Assembly (NCBI RefSeq): GCF_000006405.1
Contig: NW_003206748.1
Span: 6,397-36,252, forward strand
DNA from: Perkinsus marinus ATCC 50983
Taxonomy: Eukaryota; Perkinsozoa; Perkinsida; Perkinsidae
DNA length: 29,856 nt
Direction of reading: 5' to 3'
The position numbers and the translations under genes are program-made. Below the pieces are notes generated by a model, which was not told where the DNA came from, did no database searches, and worked only from the letters and a program-made list of their open reading frames with translations. Shown one piece after another: positions 9,835-22,924 of the stretch (the first letter of the stretch is position 1; each line of letters begins with the position of its first letter).

Positions 9835-11610
9835 ATGACAAAGAGTGCGGTTGAACTTTGGTGTGAGCAAGATCCCGATGGCGATACTATCAAGGAAGCT
9901 CAGAGCCTCGACGATCAAGCTGTTGCCGCTCGTCTAGACCCTAACCATCGTCTACAGTTCGGCACTGCAGGTTTACGTGGGGTGATGGGCGCTGGCTATG
10001 ACCGTATGAATTGCCTAACAGTCATGCAAGCCTCTCAAGGCCTCTGTATGCACTGTATAGAGAAGTACGGACAGCAGGCCCTTAGTGAGCGAGGGGTGGT
10101 CTTCGGCTTTGATGGACGTCACAAGTCTCGAGCCTTTGCCCATGTTGCTTCGGCTGTTTTCCTTTCTAAAGGAGCCAAAGTCTATCTCATCGACAAGACC
10201 AGCATAACACCATCAAATCCTTTCCTCATCGTCCGCTTCCAAGCACTCTGTGGTGGACAAATGACGGCTTCCCACAACCCCAAGGAGTACAACGGCTATA
10301 AAGTGTATGGCGCCAATGGAGCCCAGATTATTCCTCCAGCAGATTCGGAGATTCAAGCTAACATCATGGCGAATCTCAAGCCGTGGCCAGAGGCTCTGCA
10401 GCTGCTAGGCCCCGACTGCCTCCTCAAGGACAAGTCCAAAACGGTGGACCCCTACGATGTGGTCCTCTACACTTACATTGACCAGATTCATCACGAGCTC
10501 TGTCGCTTCCCTGAGCTCAATAAGAAGTGTGAGCTGAAGTTCGTCTACACTGCCATGCAGGGCGTGGGTCTCCCCTTTGCCTTGGGTATGCTGAAGATAT
10601 TCGGCTTCCCTGAGACCTGCGTGTCGGTCGTGGAACAGCAAGCCCATCCTGACCCAGAGTTCTCCACAGTGGCCTTTCCGAATCCTGAGGAGAAGGGCGC
10701 GCTAGACATGAGCATGGCCCAAGCTCAGCGGGAGAATGCTGATTACGTCCTTGCCAACGACCCTGATGCTGATCGCTATACCTCTTGTGAAAAACAGAAG
10801 GACGGTAGCTGGCATCAGTTCACGGGTGATGAGCTCGGCACTATCTTCGCTGACTGGCAGCTGTTGATGGCCCATCGTAGAGGCGTCCCTAAGGAGAACT
10901 GTCTGGTCATCAACTCCACGGTCTCGTCGAAAATGGTGAAGGCTCTGTCTGACTACTACGGTGGAGTGTACGTAGACACTCTCACAGGCTTCAAATGGAT
11001 GGCGAATCAATCCCTAAAGATGATCTCTGAGAACCCCAAGCTGGTCCATTGCACTGCTTACGAGGAGGCCTTGGGGAGTGCACTTACGATGACGGTCCCC
11101 GACAAGGACGGTGTGAGTGCCTGTGCTGTGTGGTGTGAGATGGCCAACTATTGGCGTCGTGAGAAGGGCATCACTCTGGTAGAGAGGCTGAATGAGCTGA
11201 GGGAAATGGTGGGATATTTCGTACAACACAACGGCTACTTTATTTCGACCGATCCGAAGGTCACCAAGCAAGTTTTCGATGATTTCCGCAATAATGGTCA
11301 GTACAAAGACCATTTGGGGGCCTCGAATATCGCTGGAATACGCGATGTCACTCTTGGCTATGACTCGAGAACTCCCGATAAGAAGAGTACTCTGCCGCAG
11401 ACCCCCAACGACCAGATGATCACCCTGTACTTCGAGAATGGGGCCACTGTTACTATCAGGGGGTCTGGTACTGAGCCTAAGGTGAAGTACTACTGCGAGG
11501 CAAGTGATAAGAAGGGCATGAAAGAAGCTCAGCAAAGATTGGACGGAGTGGTGAAAGATGTGATTGACCATTTCCTCCAACCTGGTAAGTTTGGCCTAAC
11601 GTCGAGGTGA
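9835..11610 (+). CDS. PGM2: Phosphoglucomutase / phosphopentomutase, PGM2 type
   Basis: This is an intact intronless frame of 591 residues. Members of the alpha-D-phosphohexomutase superfamily interconvert glucose 1-phosphate and 6-phosphate, or ribose 1- and 5-phosphate, linking glycogen, nucleotide-sugar and nucleoside metabolism in the cytosol. The active-site phosphoserine loop TASHNPKEYNGYKV has Ser at 146; the Mg-binding loop is NDPDADR with Asp 309, 311 and 313; the sugar-binding loop is EEALG at 410-414; the phosphate-binding loop is RGSGTEPK at 542-549. The N-terminal FGTAGLRG at 42-49 and the C-terminal HFLQPGKFGL fit the usual PGM2 length, so the ATG at 9835 is well supported. Which substrate is preferred (hexose or pentose phosphate) cannot be read from sequence here. 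The absence of introns contrasts with every well-modelled neighbour. Confidence 0.95.
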   Translation: MTKSAVELWCEQDPDGDTIKEAQSLDDQAVAARLDPNHRLQFGTAGLRGVMGAGYDRMNCLTVMQASQGLCMHCIEKYGQQALSERGVVFGFDGRHKSRAFAHVASAVFLSKGAKVYLIDKTSITPSNPFLIVRFQALCGGQMTASHNPKEYNGYKVYGANGAQIIPPADSEIQANIMANLKPWPEALQLLGPDCLLKDKSKTVDPYDVVLYTYIDQIHHELCRFPELNKKCELKFVYTAMQGVGLPFALGMLKIFGFPETCVSVVEQQAHPDPEFSTVAFPNPEEKGALDMSMAQAQRENADYVLANDPDADRYTSCEKQKDGSWHQFTGDELGTIFADWQLLMAHRRGVPKENCLVINSTVSSKMVKALSDYYGGVYVDTLTGFKWMANQSLKMISENPKLVHCTAYEEALGSALTMTVPDKDGVSACAVWCEMANYWRREKGITLVERLNELREMVGYFVQHNGYFISTDPKVTKQVFDDFRNNGQYKDHLGASNIAGIRDVTLGYDSRTPDKKSTLPQTPNDQMITLYFENGATVTIRGSGTEPKVKYYCEASDKKGMKEAQQRLDGVVKDVIDHFLQPGKFGLTSR

Positions 11611-13290
11611 GTAGCCTTGTCGTTGGCTTTGTTATGGTCCATAGTGGACATTGTTATAAGAATATGATTTTCAGCTCATACTGTATATCGCGTTTGTCAA
11701 TCGTATGTATTGCGCGACCAGAGTGTTAGTGCTGAAGATTGTTATGAAGAGGACCTAGTTCACGGACACTTAGAGAAGGATGATGATGATCCCAAACCTT
11801 CTCTTGGCCTCTACAGCAGATACACGTTATGCCGGATTACGGCATCTTTAGACTTGCTGTTGTCATAGTGCCGATTGGGAAGAGGCTCAGCCTACTGCCA
11901 GGTGGTTACGCTATAGTCAGGCAGCTCAAAAACGAGTGAACTCCGGCGGCCTTCATTCGTAATGGGCGTTTGGGCCCTTGAAGACGGCCCAGAAGTAGTC
12001 TTAGGTCGGTCGAGGTGTGATGGATAGGGTTTCCCAACGAGATCACCACCCGCCAGGAGCTCAAGCACAAGAACATATTCACAATGCATGGGTAGAGGGA
12101 GCCGGTCGGACTTAACCGTGTTAGGTTTCTGAAACCCTATTTCCACATTGGTCGAGTGTTCCTTTCCTCGACCGAGCTCGGATGCTCGGTGTGTACATTG
12201 AGGGGTTGGCGGTGATTTCAGATGACTCATCTGGCAGTGATGATTAGATGGAGGTTGTTCTTATCTAGTGGGAGCGATGATGGCACACCATTGGTAGATT
12301 AGCAGAGAGCATCTCTTTCGATTAGCGACGATGTGCACGTTGCTACTATTATTATATTGGCTGTTAGGAAGTCCTTTTGGCTTGTTACAGTGGATCGCCA
12401 TGCACACCTTGTTTCCATGTAAAGAACTACGTGAAGACTGCACTTTTCTGTTTGGGAGTGTGCTGATAGCATGCTAGTTATCTCTCGTGTCTCGGTGCTC
12501 TTGCGTTGATATGGGTAGCGTATGGGTAGAGCCGTTGAAAGGTCATCACTGCTATGGCGCGTATCGGCACATCAAACTTTAGACATAGCACGAGAACTGA
12601 CGAGAGGCATGATGCTTCCTGGAGAGAAATCGTGACGCTCGAGAACGACATCAGAAATAGAGAGACGTACGTTGGCTACCTTGCAGGCCTTATAATGCCA
12701 GTTTAGGGATGCGGCATCCTTCTGGCAAATAACAGAGAGTAGCGAAGTCCCTAAGTGGAGCACGACCAACGCACAGTTTCAAAAGAGTGCGGTTGCACTG
12801 AAAGGTAGGAGCGACTTGATACTGTTCTTGGAAAGGCAGCATGCCTACGAGAAATGATCCCGAAGGTCCATAGTCGTAGGCATCGCATTAGAGACTATGT
12901 TCAGATGCACTTCCACCTGCAGGGAAGCCCTCTCCATATCTGGCGAAGTTGGATATGCCATAGTGTTGAAAATATATGGCTTTTTGTTGTGGCTGCACTC
13001 TGTTGTGTTGAGCAGTATTAGACCTAGTCGAATAGGGAGACCGGAGTTCGAACCAGGGTTGCCAGGAAAGAGACTTGGGATGGTCAAGTGCATCACCATT
13101 GAGGTATTCTGTTTGATGGGTTCATAGAGGCTCAGCGAAGGCACTGCCTTCGGATGTCCTCAGGCTCGCAGGACATTGTCCTGCGAGCTCGACTCGACTC
13201 ACATCATTGCGGACAATCACATGAGTTTCTCTAGAAGTAGGTCGCCGTTGTAGCCGTTGAAGATCTCCAAGAGTCTTTCACAAAAGAGCA
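11611..13290. other. Gene-poor region downstream of PGM
   Basis: No open frame here has convincing composition or motif. The region holds a tRNA B-box-like sequence on the minus strand near 13047-13062 (GGTTCGAACTCC) without the rest of a tRNA, and two perfect hairpins at 13136-13187 described separately. Confidence 0.4.
13136..13187. repeat. Two adjacent perfect hairpins
   Basis: The first is CGAAGGCA, one base, TGCCTTCG (13136-13152). The second, 13165-13187, has an 11-bp arm CTCGCAGGACA, one T, then its exact reverse complement TGTCCTGCGAG. A related arrangement lies at 25032-25059. Confidence 0.7.
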
Positions 13291-13299
13291 ATGCACTGT

Positions 13300-13590
13300 T
13301 GCGAGCGAAGATCCTCAATTGTGTCATGACTTTCGAGATCCCACAGCCTTACAGTTTTCCTGTTACGAACATGCATCTACCCTCGATCGGCAGCCATCTC
13401 ACCCACGCGTTGTCTGGCCCGTCAATCCATCCCAAGGGGGGCTCTATCGACAGCATCCACACTAACCACCCACGCCATCACGGGTCTTCACGTAGGACTA
13501 GCATACCATATGCTCCCACACCCTTTGATCAGATCATCTTTCCAAGAAACTGCACAGTCTGTTGTATCGTCATGAACCTCGTAATAGACA
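13300..13590 (-). pseudogene. WD40-repeat gene relic (possibly Rae1/Gle2-like)
   Basis: On the minus strand, open pieces in different frames read YYEVHDDTTDCAVSWKDDLI, then GPDNAWVRWLPIEGRCMFVT, then TVRLWDLESHDTIEDL. The order and spacing match consecutive WD40 blades (a W..D strand, then xVTGx.DKTVRLWDL). The two last pieces are one frame apart and stop codons lie between the first two, so without introns it cannot be translated. The text resembles nuclear-pore/spindle WD40 proteins such as Rae1 or Bub3, but only two blades are visible. It is probably a degraded host gene fragment; a small intact gene with unrecognised introns is less likely. Confidence 0.4.
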
Positions 13591-14162
13591 CCCCATAGTG
13601 GCTTAAACCCAGTGGCTTTTCCACAGTTCCTCATTGTAGATGCTCATATATTCCTCATGCCCACCATGTCCCCTAGTGACCCTTTTGGACACCCCGTACT
13701 TGGCCGAGTGAGTGAACCAGCGTTGTGATCGTATGTCTGAAGTGACACTATGTGCGCTCCTTTTCAGTTGCGAGAGCTCCTACCCAACTACGGGCCACTT
13801 GCCTCGTCAATCAAACTCCCTGCCCTAACGCCTCTGGTCGGGCCATCGGAGCGGCCCGTCACCGGAGGGTTCCTCTGACTCCATGAATGCATTGCTTCCA
13901 TACTAAGGAGCGTATTTTTTTTCTTAGGCAAATTCAAGAAATCTGTGTTTCTCGTTAACGAATAAGAGTTTCGAGCTGAAACTTCAACAGGATATAGTTA
14001 TTATCATGATACATCACATGTTGAGTCGAAACGGTCATGTTCGGAACGGTTACTGATATATCATGGTGAGCGAAATAATCACCCCCGCGAACCGTGCAGA
14101 TTCCTTAGGCAACACAACAGAACCACTGAGTTTTCTCTTAGAAATGATTCAAACTTCATGGT

Positions 14163-14640
14163 TCATGGCGAAATATGACCACCTTTGCATGCCAGAACAC
14201 GTGTGAGTCGGTCATCAACAGATCTCATGAGTGCAAGGACCTCATCCGAGGAAATAGCCTTTGCAGCTTCCTGGATACCCCTCCACAGAGACTCGAGGTC
14301 GTTAAACTGCCTCCCCTCAGAGTACAACTTCCTAAGACGGGCCTACTACACGTGAACAAACTCAAACGAGGTCTCACTTCTTCAAGATGCTCCAATGCCG
14401 TTCAATCGGGTTTATATCCGGCGAATTGGGAGGCCAATTCATGAGCTTTCTGCCGGTAAATCCTTTCTTCTCGAGGTAGTTCTTGGCAAACTTGCTGGCA
14501 TGGAAGGGGGCATTGTCTTGCATGAATATCAGGTCGCGCTTGGCCGCTCTCCCGAGCTTCCGATACCATGGGAAGAAGCACTGGTCGAGAAGTTTAGTGT
14601 ACCTGCGTGGCTCACTACTGCATCATCCCAGCCGTAGGCT
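14163..14640 (-). pseudogene. Tc1/mariner-superfamily transposase, C-terminal half
   Basis: The minus strand encodes YTKLLDQCFFPWYRKLG, RDLIFMQDNAPFHASKFAKN, MNWPPNSPDINPIERHWSIL, then IQEAAKAISSDEVLALM and CKGGHISP, with a stop at 14163-14165. QDNAPFH carries the second catalytic Asp and SPDINPIE the third acidic residue; 37 residues lie between that Asp and the Glu of PIE, longer than the 34 of classic Tc1. The last part is joined only if a 46-nt GT..AG segment (14332-14377) is removed as an intron; phase then fits exactly. The N-terminal DNA-binding region and the first catalytic Asp are not recognisable above about 14640, and no terminal inverted repeats were identified. This is a dead, 5'-truncated DNA transposon copy. 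Confidence 0.8.
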
Positions 14641-14893
14641 CTATCTCACTCTTGCGAGTTCATCTTCACTCCTTAGAGCACTATGTCATATTTCGATGTC
14701 CATACACATAGTAACGGATAGAAGAACTTGATGGCAGACGAAAAAGGTGAAGGTTGTTGATACACACTATGGCTGAGTGAATAACTCCAAGTAATGGGTG
14801 AGAGTCTCCGAACCAAACTAGTGTAACTCAACAACAAGAAGTATTCATTCATGGACAACGTTTTCAATGTACGGGCCCCGTACTACGGGGTGG

Positions 14894-15239
14894 TCAACTT
14901 CGCTCCTCTAATCCCTCTTCGAGGGTTTCATCACCATCTTCAAGATCATCAGCCGCGGGTTTGGCGACCACTCTGGCATTCGCCCATTGGCGGCATAGCC
15001 TGGCTAAGCAGCCTATAGCACATACGAGCATAAACAGTATAATGAGGCCTCCAATAATTGCAGTTAATCTAAAAAGAAAAAATCCAATCATTCAAAAAGT
15101 GGAAGGAACCTTACTCGATAGTAGAGATGTTGCCACCAAAGGAGCCTCCGGCTTGAGAAGAGCTAGTGCCGATTTCGGTCCCCGACACTTCAGGCGGGTC
15201 GAATTGGTTAATGATAGTTCTATTCGCTGGAATGCTCAT
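14894..15239 (-). CDS. Small single-pass membrane protein, two exons, 99 residues
   Basis: Exon 1 (15115-15239) starts at ATG and reads MSIPANRTIINQFDPPEVSG, followed by a Ser/Gly-rich stretch. A 46-nt intron (15069-15114, GTAAGG to TTTTTAG) joins in phase to exon 2 (14894-15068). Exon 2 has one strong membrane segment at residues about 43-63 (LTAIIGGLIILFMLVCAIGC), a short basic Cys/Arg patch, and an acidic tail ending LEEGLEERS. The layout suggests a type I or tail-oriented membrane protein with a short lumenal or outer part and a cytoplasmic acidic tail, but there is no cleavable signal peptide from this ATG. Upstream open stretches to about 15920 on the same strand (e.g. VDVSSSEEDGVVDPVPTQG at about 15840-15900) may be further exons, in which case this is only the C-terminus. 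No family recognised. Confidence 0.5.
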
Positions 15240-15925
15240 GGTGGACAGTTAAGTCTGTTTGAAGTAGCCCACCTGGTCGTAGTTGGGTTGTCTGAAACGG
15301 CTGAAATTGGCGAGCGAGATTTATTCTGCGCTCAAAATCATCCGCGCGCGCCATTCCGATCGACTTCATTTTTGTGGTTGAGTTGAAAGCCTCCGGTTGA
15401 TGATTTTCAGTTCACCAAACGTTCGTGACGTATAAGTCGTCGTTAATACAGTGAGTGTCTGAGTGCCTTTGTAACAGCGTGAGGCTTGAGAGTTAGAGGT
15501 AACCAAGAAACGGTAGTGAGGGGCCTCATCGGAATAAGATCGAATTATAAGTTCCCACAAGCTTCCGGAGGGGTATACAGAACTCATTGTCGCAGTACGG
15601 TTGTCCATTACACACAATGGTGGATCGACTACTACTCAGCCGAATACACGCAACGAGTCGGGATGGTGACACGAGAAATGTCACAGAGATCGTCACCAAA
15701 CTACGGGAGAAATGGCCGGGTAGGCAGCGAATGATCTCAACATCCACCCACGAGGGCTTTCCGCATCAGAATACCGTCGGTTAAAGATGCCGGTCCTCAC
15801 TAGAGTCGTGCAAGGGGAGTTCCCTCCTCCCCCCAAGCCTGCACCTTGTGTCGGGACTGGGTCTACAACACCATCCTCTTCAGAAGAGGAAACATCAACT
15901 AAGGTGACCTGTCGGATAGTGGAAC

Positions 15926-16193
<268 letters not shown>

Positions 16194-16587
16194 GTGGTAC
16201 TACTTGTAGTATACTTTATTGCTATGCTTATATTTGATTATATACTTGTGATTGATTAATTCACTCTGGACTGGAGGCTTAGAAGCTCGTGTTGGTTTCA
16301 TTCCTACCTCACCCACAATTTCGACAAGACTGGTCATTATAGTAGTGGTGCTTGATGCCACTCACTGGCTCAAACGAACAACGATCTCGACTGATATGCT
16401 GGTGAAATTTGGGAGGGAGTACTCTCGAAAAGGGTACAGTGTTGTTGGGAAATATTGGGGGAAAACGAAACGAATCGAGGGTCATATTGTATTAGGGTGT
16501 GAGGGGCGTATGAGCTACTGCGTCTACAGTTGTGAAAGTGTATGCTTGCTAAAGGACACCCTTTAGGCCCCACCTGACACTACTGCC

Positions 16588-19858
<3,271 letters not shown>

Positions 19859-20000
19859 TGATGATGGTTGTCGTTGTTTTATTCTTGTAACAGTATCCAA
19901 ACGTCTCTCCTCGTTCCTTATATCGTACCTAGATGGGAACACTCTGTTGTGTTGGAGTCGTCAATGCTGATTGTTGTCGACAGCAGCGCACTCACCGGGG

Positions 20001-20838
20001 ATGAGATCGTCATCATACACGCGTACTAGGGCTAGGGGTCGGCTTTCGAACAGTGACGCTGCTACTGCCGAGCTCAGCGGTGATGAGTGCCGGTCGGATA
20101 CTGGACGAGGGATGGCCGTAGTGGGTCTGGGAGGGAAGGGCGGGACACTGCTGATAGCAGGTTCCTTGTAAGTGGATGAGGAGACGGTCGACGGTTACGG
20201 TGGTGGCGGTGGTATGCATCGTATTAATGGCTTCCCTGTACCTTATATTGGTACCGAGTAGAGGGGGGAGGGTTGATGATGGAGAAGGAGTCTTCTTGAA
20301 AGGGATAGCCACAGTGCAAAGTGATGATGTGGGTACTGCCAATTCGGCCTAGTGACTTTCACTCTAGTCTGATGAGCAGGTATTATCCAGACTAGAGCTG
20401 CTCCTGAGGAAGCTCCGTTCGGCGCCGTCACGGACAGTTCCAACGGGAGTCTTTGAGGTTGGTCTCTGCTGTGGGCGACTGGCTCTTGTGGAATCAGAGC
20501 AACTCGTGGAGGAGGGATCTGGAGGCGCGAGATGAGGAGCTGAAAGAGGCCAGGGAGATGATTGACAGTTTGCAACGGAAGAATGTGGATTGTGCGGGTG
20601 AGCGGCAAAGTCGACTGGAATGGAAAAAATCCGCTCTGTAGGGGGGACTCGGGCCGCTCTGGTGACAGCGGAGAGCATACTCGACAAGGGGGACCTCATG
20701 TGGATAGATGCCGCACAGGTCGACCTCAATGAGCTGGGTGGGGGCGGTTTACGGGGGATAGGGAGTGACGCTGTTGGTGACAGGAGAGTGGGAGATGAAC
20801 CCAGAGCATGGCCAGATGGACGACATAGCTGGTGTTGA
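20001..20838 (+). CDS. Small coiled-coil protein, five exons, unknown function
   Basis: Exons 20001-20167, 20262-20328, 20368-20457, 20498-20597 and 20642-20838 join in phase (introns of 39-94 nt, GT..AG) to a 206-residue frame. The start ATG gives MRSSSYTRTRARGRLSNSD; the middle holds DEQVLSRLELLLRKLR and a helical coil WRRDLEARDEELKEAREM; the end is Gly-rich. No known domain is recognised. The gene follows NVL by 142 bp in the same direction. The last exon may instead splice on: an alternative frame at about 20796-20880 (MNPEHGQMDDIAGVDFDW) also looks protein-like and could link this gene to the glycosyltransferase that follows. Confidence 0.5.
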
Positions 20839-20873
20839 CTTCGACTGGCTGGCCCTTGTCAATCGGCATCATC

Positions 20874-22670
20874 ATGATAACGAAGTATGCTGTAACGTCG
20901 AGAGCTCCTGTGCGGTACCACTTTGAAGGTGTGGGTGCGACGATACGTTACGTTTCTACAACGTCTGCTGGCCCGAGAGCCTCCAGCTGAAGCAACAGTT
21001 TTTGAGAGACCTCAATCCCGCAAGCTCAAATGGGACTGCCAACAGAATCCGTAGTGGTACGTGCCTCCGGTCATTTCCCTTGTTGAGGCCACAGGTACAT
21101 GGCCGACACGCCGCGTGCCTCCCCAGTGCGGATTGTGGATCTTGTTCCATTCGCATACGAATTAGACATCTTGGAAATCCGTCTGCACGAACTCAACGCT
21201 GTTGTCGATGTGACTCAGTCGCTGAAGATCTCCCGTGCAGTCCGCCCCAGGTCTTCGTTATCGTCGAATCTACGAGAGCCTTCAAAAAGTGGTCGAAAGC
21301 TCTGCTGTTGGGTGCCGCTCTCGAGTCCAGAAGGTGCCTCTCGCGTCATCATTCGTATCCTCACAAGTACTGCTTTACAAGGTTTGAATCCTTCCGAGAG
21401 AAGATAGTGTACGCCGTCCTGGACGACGCCGTCGAAGCTAAGTTCAGGAAACTAAATGGCCGGAAAGAGGACAGGTGTGCGCCCTTCATTCGATGCTCTG
21501 CTTGAGGGAGAGCGGTGGTTGGTTTAGGTACGCCCTAGAGACATATACCAGAGGCTTCCTGATGGAGAAATATATAGAAGCCCTCGGGGAGCCTGATGAC
21601 AGAACATTATTCATACACGGCGATATGGACGAGGTGAAGCTTGCGATAATATTAAATACCCGATGCAGGATTCGAACCTACGACCATCTGCTCCGTAGGC
21701 AGACATTCTATCCAGCTGAACTAATCGGGCGATGTTTGTAGTTCGAACTTGCACTCTATGTCCGGAGATTGAAACGAGGAATTCGGGTCCTCCCATCATC
21801 TTAGTCCATTGGGTGCCCAGTCTGTGTGTTAAGGAGCGCCTCTTCGTATTCCCAGGTGCCAGCTGCCGAACAAGTAGCGGCCTTCAAATACTGCTCTCCC
21901 AAGGATCCGCGATATCCCGTGGCCCTGCCGACTAGATTTCTAGCGATGAACTTCGCTTGGAGGAGTGAGTCCATCGTCGACCCTGTTTCACATCAGGCAG
22001 CTGCGGCCCTCAGGAGCGGACATGCCCGACCTGACCTTTCCCAATATCTTCGACAGAAACTCAATGCAGAAGCATCCGCTGACGGGCGCTCCTTTGCCGG
22101 CGCGGTGAGAAATCGAGGAGTTGAGGAATGATGGAATCTAGTGCTCTGTCAGGACCAAGGGGCACTGGGCGATGGACTTCCCAACGAGAGGGGCCCACAT
22201 GAGCTTCTTCGTAACTTCACCATGCGCCTAACAGGAGTGCATTCAAATGGATTCAGATGCCACCAGAAGGCGACTTGTTGAAACAGTTGTCATTCTCGGA
22301 CGGCGGTATCATCGAGAGGAGCGAAGATGATCAAAGCACGGGGAGGTGGGGGGTCGCTGGCTGTGTCACATACTGCCTTGCCGATCAGGTATAGCCGTTG
22401 CTCTGGCCAAGAACCCATCGATGGCTGATGCGTGGAGAGTTTGCGGGGTGAGATGGCCTTCGTCCGGAGGCGGCACTGGCTGATGCTTAGATACGCGTGT
22501 GTTGCTGGGATGATGCTTCAAAATCTCGTACCGAAAGGATTGACTTTAACACTTGGATCCCTTGGTAAGCCGATGAGGGGATGAGAATCCTCGATATGGT
22601 CAGGTTTGCGGATGCCAACCGACAGCGCTATCCTTACATGTTCCCATCGCGGGAGAGATTAGCTGTGAGA
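20874..22670 (+). CDS. Glycosyltransferase family 17 (GnT-III / MGAT3-like)
   Basis: GT17 enzymes such as MGAT3 transfer N-acetylglucosamine in the Golgi. Exons at 20874-20928, 20978-21050, 21095-21209, 21251-21333, 21382-21474, 21528-21633, 21856-21964 and 22014-22104 agree in phase. Family blocks in order: RIVDLVPFAYELDILEIRLH, HELNAVVDVFVIVES, FESFREKIVYAVLDD, LGEPDDRTLFIHGDMDEVPA (the GDMDE acidic metal/donor motif, split by intron 6), then GAHMSFFVTSPC and FKWIQMPPEGDLLKQLSFS (22195-22310). ANRQRYPYMFPS near 22615-22650 matches the family's C-terminal end. The start is uncertain: a hydrophobic stretch just upstream in the same frame (GWPLSIGIIMITKYAV) could be the membrane anchor expected of a type II Golgi enzyme, but a TAG lies before it. 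Exon borders beyond 22104 are approximate. The exact acceptor cannot be inferred. Confidence 0.75.
21657..21730 (-). tRNA. tRNA-Arg (anticodon ACG)
   Basis: Read on the minus strand, 74 nt fold as a complete cloverleaf: acceptor GCCCGAT pairs with ATCGGGT (first pair G-U), discriminator A; D stem GTTC/GAAT with GG in the loop; anticodon stem TCTGC/GCAGA with loop CTACGGA, giving anticodon ACG (reads CGU Arg after A34-to-inosine); 5-nt variable loop; T stem GTAGG/CCTGC with loop TTCGAAT. No intron and no encoded CCA. It lies antisense within intron 6 (21634-21855) of the GT17 gene. A short T run follows at some distance only, so the Pol III terminator is not obvious. Confidence 0.95.
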
Positions 22671-22704
22671 AACAACGTCTGTCGTCATGGGAAGTGTTGC
22701 CATC

Positions 22705-22924
22705 GTAGGCCTGTGATTACATTCGGCGACAGCAGCAGACCAACAGACTCCAGTTTGACAGGGCGCTTGCTTGGGCTTACAATAACGGCATCAGATTGTG
22801 GGAAAGGAGTCGATAGCGTATCTCTAACAAATACATTGGGCAGGAAGCCCTCGAGACCGGCAGCGTTGCCGAGCTCTGGATCGAGGGCTTCTACAGCCGC
22901 ATCTCAGCCACGTTGGCGAAATGA
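22705..22924 (+). CDS. Coding-like exons of unknown gene or GT17 C-terminal extension
   Basis: After an acceptor (CATCGTAG) at about 22708 an open frame reads ACDYIRRQQQTNRLQFDRAL and AWAYNNGIRLWER, and a second piece reads EALETGSVAELWIEGFYSRI to TLAK with a TGA at 22922-22924. Composition is protein-like; no family recognised. The join between the pieces is unclear. They could be the last exons of the glycosyltransferase gene or of a separate short gene. Confidence 0.3.

Noticed and set aside
11014-11580. Long minus-strand frame opposite PGM
   Set aside because: It is a shadow of the strongly conserved PGM frame and has no motif of its own.
13040-13070. Possible tRNA near GTTCGAACC
   Set aside because: Only the T-loop region matches; no acceptor, D or anticodon stems can be formed.
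12845-13144. 99-residue minus-strand open frame
   Set aside because: Composition is unremarkable, there is no domain or splice support, and part of it is a B-box-like repeat.
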